Positions 11,191-22,612 are shown, numbered from the stretch's first letter. The stretch: DNA of 64,000 nt from Heterohyrax brucei (GCA_028571685.1 CM053143.1:157970329-158034328), one strand, 5' to 3'. Translations and numbers: made by a program. Notes: generated from the letters alone by a model not told the origin.

Positions 11191-11710
11191 TGTTATGGAT
11201 TGAACTGTGTCCCCCCCAAAAGCCTTGTGGTAATTTGGCTAGTCCATGATTTTTGTTATTTTGTGATTGTCCACTTTTTCTTCTGATGTGTTTTTCTTAT
11301 GTGTTTTAAATCTCATATTTATGATATTAATGAGATGGAATTAGTGGAGTTATGTTAATGAGACAGAATTCAATCTACAAGATTAAATTACGTCTTAGTC
11401 AATCTCTTTTGAGATACAAAAAAGGGAAGCTATCAGAAATTCATTGCGACGTCATAGCACTAAAAAACAACAGCCAGGAGTGAGTGTCCACTTTGGACTC
11501 TGGGTCCCTGCCCTAAGAAGCTCTTAGATCAGGGGAAGATTGATGACAAGAGCCTTCAACCAAAGCTGAAAGAGTAAGACTTCTCCTGAAGCTGGAATCC
11601 TGAATTCAGACCTCTAGCCTCCTAGAATAAATATAATAGAATAAACCTCTCATTTTTAAAGTCTTATACTTACAGTATTTCTCTCATAGTAGCACTAGAT
11701 AACTAAGACA
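11191..11710 (+). mobile_element. 3' LTR of MaLR element
   Basis: It starts TGTTATGGATTGAACTGTGT, followed by CCCCCCC, and ends GCACTAGATAACTAAGACA. AATAAA-like motifs lie near 11625-11645. It is the same family as the LTRs at 2318, 15341, 61846 and 62177. Confidence 0.85.
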
Positions 11711-11799
11711 GAGGTATTTACAACAGGAAAAAAAAAGTAAAAGTAGCTGTTGAAGCTGCTTATGTGCAACCAAAAACTTCATGGGATTTGATTCCTGTG

Positions 11800-12665
11800 T
11801 TTGAAGCTTAGAGTCATGGTTTTATGGATATCCCAGTTAATAGGACTAATAACACATTTAATACTTCTACCTCCTGGTTTGTTGCTTATTGCATAGGTTT
11901 TCAAAAGCTTGTAAGTGGCCATCCAAAGCACAATAATTGGTCTCTACTCACCTGAAGCAATAGTGGAAGAAGGAGAGTCAGGAAGAGAAAGAAGATATGG
12001 AATGTGTATCTAATTGCCTCCATAAACAACTGCCTGCTTTTCCAAGAGACCAGAAGAATTAGATGGCACTTGGCTATCTTTTTTTGAACAAATATTCCAT
12101 GAAAGAATCCTGTCAAGCGGAGGAAAATGCAGACAAGCATTTCAGAATCTCATATACTCCAGGCTTCCTGTAGCCATGAAAGTTTGACTGAAGACCTGAA
12201 AGTATTGCCCTGAGATAACCTTTAAAACTTAAACCAAAAGTATTGCCTGAAATCTTCTAAAAATCAAACAATAATTTAGCTTAACTAGCAAGAAATACCA
12301 GCCTTGAGCATTATGCTCTTTTAAAAGATAACCAAAACCAAACTGGCTACAGTCAAGTAAATACAGGGCAGAGTGCAACTGCCTGTCAGGTTTCCAAAGA
12401 ATGGCTGGTAGATTAGAACTTCCGATCTTTTAATTAGAAGCCAAGTTAATCACTGTGCCAGCCGGGCTCCTATGCACTTCTAAGTTCTATCTATCTGGGA
12501 TCAAACTGACAATGGCAACTTGAAAGATTAGATTAGAATCTTAAGGGTCAATGAATTAATGTTGATGAAGAATAAACAACACTGAAAATGAAGATGAGAA
12601 TAATTGCACAACTCAAACAATGTGATCAGTGTCACTAACTCGTATTTGTAAAAACTGCTGAAAAG
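11800..12665 (+). mobile_element. L1 LINE 3' UTR fragment
   Basis: Elephant-type L1 3' UTR: 'aaaagcttgtaagtggccat' near 11902, 'gccttgagcattatgctctt' near 12301, then 'gggatcaaactgacaatggc' near 12497, ending in an A-rich stretch near 12668. It is split by an AfroSINE at 12331-12471. The 'agatggcacttggcta' near 12060 is native L1 here, not a SINE tail. The minus-strand 79-aa frame over 11901-12140 is a shadow. Confidence 0.72.
12331..12471 (-). mobile_element. AfroSINE inside L1 3' UTR
   Basis: A reverse-orientation SINE: the tail side begins 'accaaaaccaaactggctac', the middle reads 'aggtttccaaagaatggctg', and the 5' end reads 'cactgtgccagccgggctcc'. It is well diverged from the consensus. 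It interrupts the L1 3' UTR between 'gctcttttaaaaga' and 'ttctaagttctatct'. Confidence 0.75.
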
Positions 12666-13436
12666 CAAAAAAAAGGAAGGAAACAATCAAAAAAGTAAAG
12701 TAACATGGACCTGAAACTTATTGACACAAGCTAAGGAAATAGATGCAGAATATTAGAAGTGAGAAGGTTCTGGGAATTTCACAGAAGTTAAAATACATGT
12801 GAAACAAATAAAACATTGGAAAATATAAAATGTTAAAAAATATTATTCCACCACAATGAGTGGAAATGAGTGGAATACAAACAGTGGGAGTGGCTGCATA
12901 TCTGTCTTAAAAAGATATTTGTAAATAAACTTTCCAAAGAGTGTTATTATATTTACAAGGAAATTTAGATACCAAGGACATTTCCCTTTATAAATATTAT
13001 GAAAAGTAACTTTTTTAAAAGAGCTAATACATAAGGAATGGATTTATTTATTTATTTTTTAATCACTTCTTTCTGAAAGCAGTAGAATTCTTCAAATTAT
13101 CTCTTGGAAAAAAATAATGTGTTAACTTTTTGGATTCTGTCATATAATCCTCACTACACAAACTAATGTATTTGTCTGGGAGTTAAGATAACAGTTTGGG
13201 AGACCAACATGGCTTATAAGCATTCTTGCAATTCAGATGAATTGTTATCCCTGGATATTAGTATTATTGATTTTGTAAAACAAACTTTAGGGTCATAATC
13301 TGTATTAGCTGATTTGCTTGGTTGCAAAAAGAATAAATATATTCTAATAAGAGAAAGGAACTTAAAGGAAATATAATGGAGTGGCTCTCAAGTTTATATA
13401 CATGTAGTTGCAATAAGCAGAAATTAAAATGTAAGT

Positions 13437-13454
13437 AGCCAAGCCAAGTGCCAT
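13437..13454 (-). repeat. 18-bp SINE-tail patch
   Basis: 'agccaagccaagtgccat' is the reverse complement of the SINE/RTE tail. The identical 18-mer recurs at 13703-13720. Flanks share only TAAAAT. Confidence 0.45.
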
Positions 13455-13702
13455 AAAATAGCATGAAGCTATGATATACTTAGAGATAAATTTGACAACT
13501 GCAGCAGTAAAAAAGTTTTCTTGAGCCATTCATGTTGGAAAGTATTGTTACAAGTTTTATAAAACTATAAATACTAAGCCATTGAAAGTATTCAGAAATT
13601 TAGTTTTAACACCAGAGACAGTTAATGTAATTGCCAACAAGCCCTAGAGGAGCATTAAGAGCATTCCAAGGGGTATTTGTTGTTATATTTCCAAGGAAAT
13701 AT

Positions 13703-13720
13703 AGCCAAGCCAAGTGCCAT
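13703..13720 (-). repeat. 18-bp SINE-tail patch
   Basis: The second copy of 'agccaagccaagtgccat', 266 bp after the first. No flanking duplication is seen. Confidence 0.45.
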
Positions 13721-15718
13721 CTGTACTGAAGTAAACATATAGGTGATGTAATTACAAGATTTTGTTTTTATGGTACACAAAGAACTAAAAGGTTATAAAG
13801 ATTAGGCTTCTTAGAAGGAAAAAAGTCCTGTGTTACACTAAATATACAAAAAGGTCATCAAGACGTATTATAAATGTCCTTTCCTAAGAGTTAATTTCAA
13901 ATCCTTGCTTATATAGAAGTACTTATAAATAAAACATTAATTGACATTCATTGTTCCTAATGATAATCTACCATATGTAATACCAAACATCTCAATCTTT
14001 AAATAATAACTTTTAAACTACTTTTTCTCAAACATTGATGTTTTCTGCATATTCTCTCCATTATTTGAGCAACGTGAGATACCAATTTTCTTACTGTGTG
14101 TGTTGACTCTCTTTTAGTAAGGCAAACATTTGTTAAAGTTTTAACTGAAAGATGTTATAAAAATACAAGCAATTATTAAATAAAGTTAAAAAACTAGAAA
14201 TATTTTGATTTTAACATTTTTCACATTCTAAATTACACACATCATGTATCATGCTACAGAGCATGTTGTGACAAGATAGTGAAGATCTGCTTAAACATTT
14301 GGATTATTATGGATATGGTTCTCCTTTAAAATTAAAGTGCAGGAAAACTTCAATGTTTCATATTTATGTAATGATTTAAAATGTACTAATATACTTAATT
14401 TTAAAGATTAAATGTATTATACATAATTCCAATTAATTTAACACATAAAATACATAAAATTTACATACTATGTTTTTTTACACAAAGCTCTTACCTTTGT
14501 TTGTCAACTCTACTTTCCTCTCCTGAAGTTATTACCATAAGCGAGCTATGGCAAATTTTTTTAGCACCATGTTTTTTAAAAAAAGAAATCCATAATGACT
14601 CTAAAGAAAATACCTCCTGTGGAGAGGTCATAGTATAGAAGCAGTATAGAAGGTGTTAACCATTTTCAAAAATGATAACACTCATTCCAAATGGCAGAAA
14701 TAGAAATACCATACAATCCAGCAATACCACTCCTAGTAATATAGCCTAGAGAAAGAAATGAGCCAACATACAGATGGCACATGCCTACCCATGTTCATTG
14801 CAGCATAATTCACAATAACAAAAAGAAGAGAACAACCTAAGCACGTATCAGCTAATGGATAAATTATGGCACATACATACAACTGACTACTACAGAATGG
14901 TACAGAACAATCACGAATCTGAGAAACATCTCACAACACGGGTGAGTCTGGAGGGCATTATGTTGAGTGAAATACGTCAACCACGAACAAATACTGCATC
15001 GGATCACTATTATAAAAAACTCATAAGAAGATTTATACACGAAAAGAAATAAGCTTTGATAGTTACAAAGGAGGAGGGTGTAGAGAGAGAAAAATACCAG
15101 AGAATACGTAAGTGGTAACTCTGGTGAACAGTGAGGCAGTACAGAGTACTGGCGAAGTCAGCATAACTTGACCAAAGCAAGGTCGTGGAAGCTTCACAGA
15201 CACATCTAACTCCCTTAGAGACCGAATGATTGGGCTGAAAGTTGGGCACCATGGTCTCATGAGACATCTAGCTCAAATGGCGTAACAGTTTCTAAAGAAA
15301 ATGTTCTATATTCTTCTTTGGTGAGTTGTGTTTGAGGTCTTGAGTCATCTAGCATTGCTATAACACAAACATCTAGTGTTGCTGTAACACAAACATCACA
15401 AGTGGATGGCTTTAACAAAGATAAATTTATTTCCTCACAATAGAACTATAAAAGTATAAATTCAGGACATCAGCTCCTGGGCAAGGCTTTCTCTGCTGGC
15501 CCTGGAGGAAGGCCCTATCTGTCAATCTTCCCCTGGCTCCAAAACACTTGCTCTGCTCCTAGCACTGCTTCTTTCCTGGTGATATGATGTTCCCCATTTC
15601 TCTATTTTCTTCCCCTTTCTTTATATTTCAAGAGGTTGTCCCAAGGCACAATACAATCTTTTACTTAGGCCTGTCTGATAAACACAATCACTGCCATCTT
15701 CCTTCATTAACATCATCC

Positions 15719-15878
15719 CCCAAACCAAACCAAACTCATTGTTATCAAGTCAATTCCAACTCATAGCAACCCTGTAGGACAGAGTAGAACTGCCCCATAG
15801 AATCCTAGTGGATTTGAACTGACGAACCTTTGGTTAACAGTCACATCACTTAATCACTATGCCACCAGGGTTTCCCAC
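15719..15878 (-). mobile_element. AfroSINE inside MaLR LTR
   Basis: A full-length reverse copy: 'caaaccaaaccaaactcatt' tail side, 'gacagagtagaactgcccca' centre, 'atgccaccagggtttccc' 5' end. Flanking 'aacatcatc' and 'aacatcac' look like the target duplication within the LTR. Confidence 0.9.
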
Positions 15879-15910
15879 AAACATCACAGAGGTGGAATTT
15901 ATAACATATG

Positions 15911-16447
15911 GTCCAACAATTAAGTCCGCGAACTTTATTGTTCTACCTGCTACTTACCTCATTGCTGAATATCACTATGGTCACCTTTGAAGTACTCCCC
16001 TTCAGAAGACATGCACCAGTGCCAGAACTTAGTCCACCCTTCAAAGCAATTTTGAAACTCTTTCTGGAATGGCCATTGCACGTGGTGGCACAGTGGCGTG
16101 GTAACAAGTTTGCAAACTTAATTGTATAGCTGTCTGTGAGAGAGTTTTTAGCCAGTAAATGAATAACTGTGCTGGAAAATACCCTACCTACTCACCTGAT
16201 CTGCCCTCTGCTGACTTCTTTGTGTACCCAAAGATAAAGGAAATATTGAAAGGAAGACATTTGGATGACATTCAGGACATCACGGGTAATATGAGGACAG
16301 CTCTGATGGCCATTCCAGAAAAAAATTTCCAAAATTGAAGGGTGGACTAGGCACTAGCTTCCCAAGGGGAGTATTTCAAAGTGATATTCAGCAGTTAGGT
16401 ATGTAGTACTTTTTCTAGGATGAATTCTTGAACCTAATTATTAGTTT
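15911..16447 (+). mobile_element. Mariner-family fold-back derivative, copy 1
   Basis: About 537 bp with termini 'tccaacaattaagtccgcga' and 'gaattcttgaacctaattat'. The two ends (15911-16074 and 16308-16447) are long inverted repeats of each other, both derived from the 3' end of a mariner transposase gene. Between them lies a third terminal-repeat-like motif (16107-16128) and a transposase fragment. It splits the MaLR LTR. Copies 2 (42453-42994) and 3 (56394-56930) have the same structure in the opposite orientation. Confidence 0.8.
16130..16375 (+). pseudogene. Mariner transposase C-terminal remnant
   Basis: Translation around 16180-16330 gives pieces equivalent to 'PPYSPDL', 'DFF', 'PKIKEILKGRHLDDIQDI' and 'NMRTALMAIPEK'. 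This is the catalytic D34D neighbourhood and C-terminus of mariner transposases. The upstream DNA-binding domain and the first two catalytic aspartates are absent, and stops interrupt it. It cannot encode an active enzyme. Confidence 0.8.
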
Positions 16448-17168
16448 GGAATCATGCCTTAGCCAAATTGCTATACACATTTTTGGGGAGACAAAATTCA
16501 ATCCATGAAAGATCCGAAAAACTTATGTGTGGCCATCTGAGATACTCCACTGTCCGCACCATACCTGCAGCAGGGGATAATGAAGAAAAACAAAGACACA
16601 AGGGAAAGATTAGTTCAAAGAACAAGTGGACCACAACTACTACAGCGTCCACCAGACTAAGTCTAGGACAACCAGGTGGCACCTGGCAACCGCTACTGAT
16701 GTCTCTGACAGGGATTACAGTAGTGAGTCCCAGACAGAGCTGAAGAAGAACGTAGAAAAACAATATTCACACTCTCACACTCCCACAAAAAGACCAGACT
16801 TGCTGGTATGACAGAGACTGGAGAGACTGAAGGAATGGAGCCCAGGTGCCCTTTCATTCGGTGGTGAAGTCACTCCTGAGGTTCAAGTTTAAGCCAAAGA
16901 TTAGACAGGCCCATAAAACAAATGATAATACACATAGCTCATCAATGTATACCTGTCTAAATGGATGATTAGTCCAAGGACAAGAAGGCAATAGGGGACA
17001 GGAAAACTGAATGAATGGAAACGAAGAACCCAATTTCAAAAAAGGGAGAGTGTTGACATGTTATAGGGTTGGTGATCAATGTAATAAACCAGTATGTGTG
17101 TTAATTGTTTAATGAAAAACTAATCTGCTCTGCAGATTTTTACCTAAAGAACAATAAAAAAATAAAAT

Positions 17169-17479
17169 AAAAACTCTTGGGGTAGGTATGGTTGACAAAT
17201 CAACATAGAAGGTACATGTTGTTTGTGTAAAAACACAGTATATAACCCCAGGAGAAAATTTAAACTCAAGAAAATAAATACAATGGTCATTAAATACTGA
17301 AACTCTATTGAAATAAATAAAAATTTAAAAGTATATATCCCATATGAATACCAGCTTCATCAATCCTTCTGATTAGGTTCTTGTAGTACAAACATGTCCA
17401 AAGATTACTTATAAGTTTTCATAATACAGAGTACTTAATTAAATAATGTTTTATTAACGTCTTTGTATGTGAGTACTTC
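17169..17479. other. Unassigned AT-rich DNA
   Basis: Nothing recognised between the L1 tail and the short RTE derivative. Confidence 0.5.
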
Positions 17480-17755
17480 CCGCACATACCTGTAAGTTTG
17501 TCTGACTGTGACATTAGAAGCTCTACCGTGAGTATTCAGGTATCAGCGGGGTCATCCACGGCAGACAGACTTCAGGTGAGCATCTAGACTAAGAAAGACC
17601 CTGAGGAGATGGACTGACAGAGTGGGCACAACGACGGGTTTAAGCATAGAAGTGATTGCAGATGTGGCGCAAGACGGGGCAGTGTTTTGTTCTATTGCTC
17701 ATAGGATCACCATGGGTCAGAACCGACTCGATGGCACCTAACAACAACATAATTA
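17480..17755 (+). mobile_element. Internally deleted RTE (5' end joined to 3' end)
   Basis: The first about 110 bp match the RTE 5' UTR ('gtgagtattcaggtatcagc', also present at the start of the RTE copy at 21565). At about 17595 the sequence jumps to the RTE 3' end ('gaccctgaggagatggactg' through 'ccgactcgatggcacctaac', then aacaacat). About 3 kb of coding sequence is missing. The junction lies in shared 'aagac' bases. It keeps both RTE ends, so it resembles a non-autonomous, SINE-like RTE derivative rather than a 5'-truncated copy. Confidence 0.82.
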
Positions 17756-18090
17756 ACTAGCTGTTATTAATTTAGATAAACTTTAAAATAATAAGTTTTA
17801 AGAGATCAATTATATAAACAACTAAATTCATATATTAGATGATACATATGCCCCAATTATCCTGGTACTAAATTATTTTATTGTGTCATAAAATCAGATA
17901 TATAAATTTCAATATCTCTTCAAATAGATCATAGTACTAAGTTCTAATTCGCGTTACTTATTAATAATCATTTTTTCACTATATTGCAAACATGTTAAGC
18001 TTGAAAACCGTATATTTGTAGAAATACAACTCTCATTTGATTTATAGGTATTAGATAAAAAATAAAATATACCCATAGATTTAGATTTCG
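17756..18090. other. AT-rich unassigned DNA
   Basis: No recognised feature. Strongly AT-rich. Confidence 0.5.
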
Positions 18091-18102
18091 TTTATGTGGA
18101 TG

Positions 18103-18269
18103 CCAAATCAACCCAAACTATTTGTCGTTGAGTGAATTCCAACTCCTAGCAACCCTGTACCATAGAGGAGAACTGGCTTATAGCATTTCCAAGAAGTGCC
18201 TGATGGATTCTATCTGATGACTTTTAGTTAGCAGCCACAGCACTTAAAAACTATACCACAGGGTTTCTG
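18103..18269 (-). mobile_element. AfroSINE, full length
   Basis: A reverse copy with tail side 'aaatcaacccaaactatttg' and 5' end 'ctataccacagggtttctg'. Flanks TTTATGTGGATG (18091-18102) and CTTATATGAATG (18270-18281) match at 9 of 12 positions and are likely the target duplication. Divergence suggests an older copy. Confidence 0.85.
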
Positions 18270-18281
18270 CTTATATGAATG

Positions 18282-21200
18282 TGTGTTACTTAAGATAATA
18301 TTAACAATTAATTTGATGTCTTTGAGTGCTCTTTTAATTTTTGGAGTCTAAATTATAGTGTCATTTTGTGTACTGAATTAGTAAAACATGTTTTTATGTC
18401 CTTAGAAAATAAAAACTAGATTTATACCTGTACAGGTGTTCCTGTTACGTGTATCATTTGCTCTGTGACAGCTACAGTGTTCTTGTAATCAACGTGTCCA
18501 CACTTTGAAGAGAAAAATATAATATATAAATATTCAAATAATAAAGCTTTTGGTCAATTCCACGTTATATTTTTAGTGAAAAATCAAATAATAGTAGTTT
18601 ATTATACATAAAGTTAATTTTCAAATCTTTAGAACAGCTGTAAGTTTTACGTAAGTACTCAAACATATATTAGAGACAGAAGTGATGAACTAGTTTAAGT
18701 CTATACTGTTTTGCAGATACCCATTATTTCAGGATCCTATGAATTACCTCAGGGGAGTTCCAGGGTTCGGTGAGCAGAGATCAGAGTGTAAATAACTCGT
18801 TTATGTCTCAGTAAATACAACTGTGAATAAGCTACATGAGAATTAGAACTACACTGGAACATTATTTTAAAAAGTCAAAAATATTTTTAGTGTGTTATAG
18901 AACTCAAGGCACAGGGCTAAAGGTACAATATGTGATTAATTCGTCAAACTTAACATGTAATAAATGAGACATTGGCTTGGCATGCTCCTTCTGTCTTTAC
19001 ACTTTTGCCATTGTTCTATGATGAGGCTCAAATTCTTACCACGGGAAAGAGACTTCTGAGACAGTTCATATAACCCCTTTTAAAATGTGACTACCTCTTT
19101 TTCTATAGTCTAAATTAACATATCAGATTAACAAATCAGCCCTTTCCAAGATTATGAAGATAAGCAACATGACATACGCCATGCAGCATAATTGGAAAGT
19201 ACAATTCAGAGTACACGTTGTAGGCTTGTTAACATGTTACACAAGGTTCCAGTCACAGTTACAGATACCAGCTTCACATAACATTAATTAACTTACCATA
19301 TTTAAGTGTCATATTCAGTAAGAACTTAGAAAGGAAAACTTTGCTTTACAAGCACTGACACTAACCTAATATTTCTATAATAGTCTGTTTTTTCTCTTTC
19401 TTTTATGTTGATAGCGTCTTTTTTAAAATAATAACACAAATGAAAGTCTTTTGAAATCTGTAAAATAAAAAGGTGAAAGGTCAAGGACCCTAACACATTT
19501 TTCTTACTATGGCAAATAACATCTACCACATTTTCTAAATAACATTGTCAAAAATATTCGATCAACACATTGTAACAAAATGAATGATTCATTAAACTAT
19601 AGATACAGCAATAGTAAATTCTTACATTTGCTCAACGCACACAGGCACGCTGCTGCCAAAAACCTGAGGTTAGCAAGTCTATTTGCTAAATATTTAAAAC
19701 GTATTTTACAACTTTCCTAAAATATTTTGAATTAATGTTTCTTATAACCACACTCAGAGCCAGAATCGTATTAAAATAATTTATAAGTTATGGAAGGAGC
19801 TTCTACTACTTTATGCAAAAAATACATGTGAAGTTATTTTCTTCATTATTAAGTGCATCTGTGCATACTGATAAAATTAGACATAGCCTCACAAGAATGT
19901 AATTTGTAAGATTAAGATTACTTGTGGATTTAAGAATAAACTATTTAAGACAAAATATAATGTTTGCATTAACAGTAATTGTACATTAATTTTCTAAGGC
20001 ATTTAATTCTGGCTTTCTGAAAGTCTCTATTTTTATGAAAACTAATTTATATTGGATTGCTGAAAAGTCTCATCATTGCATTTTCTAATAAATCCATTTT
20101 ACTTGGTTTAAAAAAAAAGTAATGAAATTTTTTAATAGTTGCCCAGTAAACATATATATCATAAAAACCTTGAGAAATAAATAATAATTACATCATAATA
20201 ACCTCCAATTACAGATGTAGTTTAGTTTCCTCCTGGGTGAGGGGGGGACTAGTAAGCTTATGAATGTTTATTGCTTTAAGGAGAGAATGTTGTGACCTCA
20301 TTTAGCAATTAGTTTTCTTTCTCTGCTCCATAAAATTGAAGAGATTTACAAAGTAAATGGAAATACGACCTTTTATAATGATGAGCCATATGGCACTCAG
20401 CTTACTATATTTATCATTAACAGAGAGTCTAAAACTATAGTTATTATCTATTTCACAAAATGAAATTGTTACTTCTACCAAGTTTACAAGGTAGGATGAC
20501 TAGAACAATATATATACAAAAAATAAGAAAAGATGAAAAACATTTTGGTTACTTTAAAAAAGATTCTGTTAAAATTGTTAAACTATCTTCTGAGCTGTTT
20601 CTTGTTTCTAAGTTTTGAGAAAGTATATTTGTAAATACGTAAATTTGTAAACATATGAGAAAGTATATTTGTAAATACAAAACTATGGGTGAAGTCCATG
20701 ACACAGTTTGGCTTGCTAATCATTTACTGCCAGTCCAAATGTGAAACAGAAATAGAGTCAGAAATACTTCTTGTGACCTCTTATTTATTCTGTATCTTTT
20801 CAGTTGAGTATATTCCATTTGCAACAGACTCATCTGCTGCTAAGTGATAGGTTAATTTGTAATTTTCATAGAAGATTTTATATGTCTGTATTCAGCTAAA
20901 GTTTAATATCACACATGTCACAGAGGAGAAGAATAATATATTGGAAATGCAGTTAATTGTCAATAAAAGGATGGAAGCTACACAATTTATTAGTTGTGTC
21001 GTTGTGGCAAGAAATCTAACTTTCCTAAGGCAGCCTCTACTCGTCTTACTCTGGCTATGGTGCAAAGCTGTGCTTAATGTCTTTCCCCCAAAATTGGCTC
21101 TTTCTGAATTTCTTGTTTCAATGAATTGTACCCTCAATGTGATATCAACTTTATAGGATCAAAATTTAGCTGCCTTAGTGTACGGTATTTTTTCTGTTCC

Positions 21201-21564
21201 ATCACGGCCAATGTCCACTGTGCAAGTATGGTCTTGACTTCCATCAGAATATGTTTTGAATATTTCCTATGATACCAGATTGCTGGTGCCAATCATGGAA
21301 ACAAGAAAATTAAAAAAAAAAAACACATGATTTTTGTGGAAAGATATTAGAAGAGATTTGCACCACTAATATCCAAATACACTAATAATAAGTTGATTCC
21401 TGAACTACTACAGAATTAATACAAAATCACCTATTTTACTGCCAACTTCCTATTGAGTCTGTATATATGATTATGATTCAAAGTCAGCAAAAGTATTTTC
21501 TGGTTTGCAACTGATTTTTCTTCTATAATTTTGGTTTGACCAGGTTTAATAACATAAATTAAAG
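18282..21564. other. Long AT-rich stretch without recognised repeats
   Basis: About 3.3 kb with no SINE, LINE or LTR that I recognise. Opposed frames at 20892-21156 have no known motif and overlap on both strands, so I take them as chance. The lack of lineage-specific insertions in a repeat-dense region is the only notable property. Confidence 0.5.
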
Positions 21565-21699
21565 TGAGTGAGTGAGCGGCCCCCACCTGTCTGTCCGTGG
21601 AGGCTTGCTTTGCTGTGATGCTGGAAGCTAGGCCACTAGTATTTAGGTACTAGCAGGTTCGCTGACGTGGCACAACTCAAAATGAGAAGAAACAGCTGC

Positions 21700-22612
21700 A
21701 AACATCCACTAATAATCAGGACATGGAATGTACGAAGTATGAATCTAGGAAAACTGGAAATCATCAAAAACAAAATGGAATGCAAAGACATTGACTTCCT
21801 AGTTATCAGTGAGCTGAAATGACCAGTTTGGGCCACTTTGAATCCAACAATCATATAGTCTATTAAGTTGGGAACAAAAACTTGAAGAGGAACGCTGTTG
21901 CGTTCATCATCAAAAAAAGCATTTCAAGATCTGTCCTGAAGTATAATGCTGTCAGTGATGGGATACTATCCATATACATACAAGGAAGGCCAGTTAATAT
22001 GACTATTATTGAAATTTATGCACCAACCGCTAAGGCCAAAGACAAGGAGGATGAAGATTTTTACCAGCTTCTGCAGTCTGGAATTGATTGAACATGCCGT
22101 TAGGATGCATTGATAGTTACTGTGACTGGAATGCAAAAATTGGAAACCAAGAAGGATTGGCAGTTGGAAAGTACGGCCTTGATGATAGAAATAATGCTGG
22201 AGGTCTCATGATAGAATTTTGCAAGACTAGTGACTTTTTCATTCCAAATACCTTTTTTAACCAATACAGTGACTGTATACACAGACCTCACCAGATGGAA
22301 TACACAGAAACCAAATTGATAACATCTGTAGGAAAAGATGATGGAAAAGCTCCATATCAGCAGTTAGAACAAGACCAGGTGCTGACTGGCACAGACCCTC
22401 AGTTGCTCCCATGCAAATTCAAGTTTAAACTGAAGAAAATTGGAACAAGTCCACAAGAGCCAAAGTATGATCTTGAGTATATCCTTCCTGAGTTTAAAGA
22501 CCATCTCAAGACCATCTCAAGATTTGATGTGTTGATCACTAATGACCAAAGGCCAGACCAATTGTGGGATGACATCAAAGACATCATCCACGGTACTCAG
22601 GGAAGAAGTTAA
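21700..22612 (+). pseudogene. RTE APE-type endonuclease remnant
   Basis: The N-terminal apurinic/apyrimidinic-like endonuclease domain of the RTE protein, which nicks target DNA. Open pieces include 21882-22091 (MKRNAVAFIIKKSISRSVLK, ending PTAKAKDKEDEDFYQLLQSG) and 22088-22612 with CDWNAKIGNQEGLAVGKYGL and SDFFIPNTFF. The usual TGDWNAKVG block reads CDWNAKIG. At least one frameshift separates the pieces. The catalytic set is incomplete in any one frame. Confidence 0.85.

Larger units (their letters stand above)
8894..11710 (+). mobile_element. ERVL-MaLR element: LTR, internal region, LTR
   Basis: Two related MaLR LTRs in the same orientation (8894-10089 and 11191-11710) enclose about 1.1 kb of non-coding internal sequence. 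Its last bases ('gaggacatgaatttgggggt' then 'ggcagagggtaaaatg') match the MLT1-type internal 3' end. The group is non-autonomous, depending on ERVL-type enzymes. The left LTR is split by an RTE insertion at 9031-9699. No matching 5-bp flanks were found. This is an old fossil with no open coding region. Confidence 0.75.
12666..14679. other. AT-rich unassigned DNA
   Basis: Two kilobases without a recognisable repeat, apart from two identical 18-bp SINE-tail patches at 13437 and 13703. There is no coding signal; frames are short and AT-driven. It could hold very old repeats or conserved non-coding DNA that I cannot detect by eye. Confidence 0.5.
15341..16509 (-). mobile_element. MaLR solo LTR carrying SINE and mariner insertions
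   Basis: On the plus strand it starts 'tgagtcatctagcattgct' and ends 'ggggagacaaaattcaatcc' plus 'atgaaa', so the LTR's own sense is minus. An internal near-duplication of about 28 bp lies at its start (tctagcattgctataacacaaac and tctagtgttgctgtaacacaaac). Without the SINE (15719-15878) and mariner (15911-16447) it is about 470 bp, normal for this family. It is an old fossil, younger than the L1 around it. Confidence 0.82.
14680..17168 (+). mobile_element. L1 LINE 3' end, split by nested insertions
   Basis: Left part (14680-15340) holds the decayed ORF2 end ('ttcattgcagcataattcac' near 14798) and the start of the 3' UTR. Right part (16510-17168) resumes with 'aaaaacttatgtgtggccat' and runs through 'cacaaaaagaccagacttgc' to an AATAAA-rich tail at about 17150. 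The gap is a MaLR LTR (15341-16509) with its own SINE and mariner insertions. The two L1 parts join at the expected point of the 3' UTR (...ggtctt / gaaaaactt...). Confidence 0.85.

Noticed and set aside
12060-12075. 'agatggcacttggcta' as another SINE-tail patch
   Set aside because: The related L1 3' UTR at about 16672 has a similar phrase ('aggtggcacctggcaa') at the same place, so it is native L1.
11901-12140. 79-codon hydrophobic frame that looks like a membrane peptide
   Set aside because: It is the complement of L1 3' UTR sequence; the hydrophobicity comes from translating purine-rich DNA in reverse.
20892-21156. Opposed 81- and 71-codon frames as a possible small gene
   Set aside because: No motif, no codon evidence, and frames overlap on both strands.
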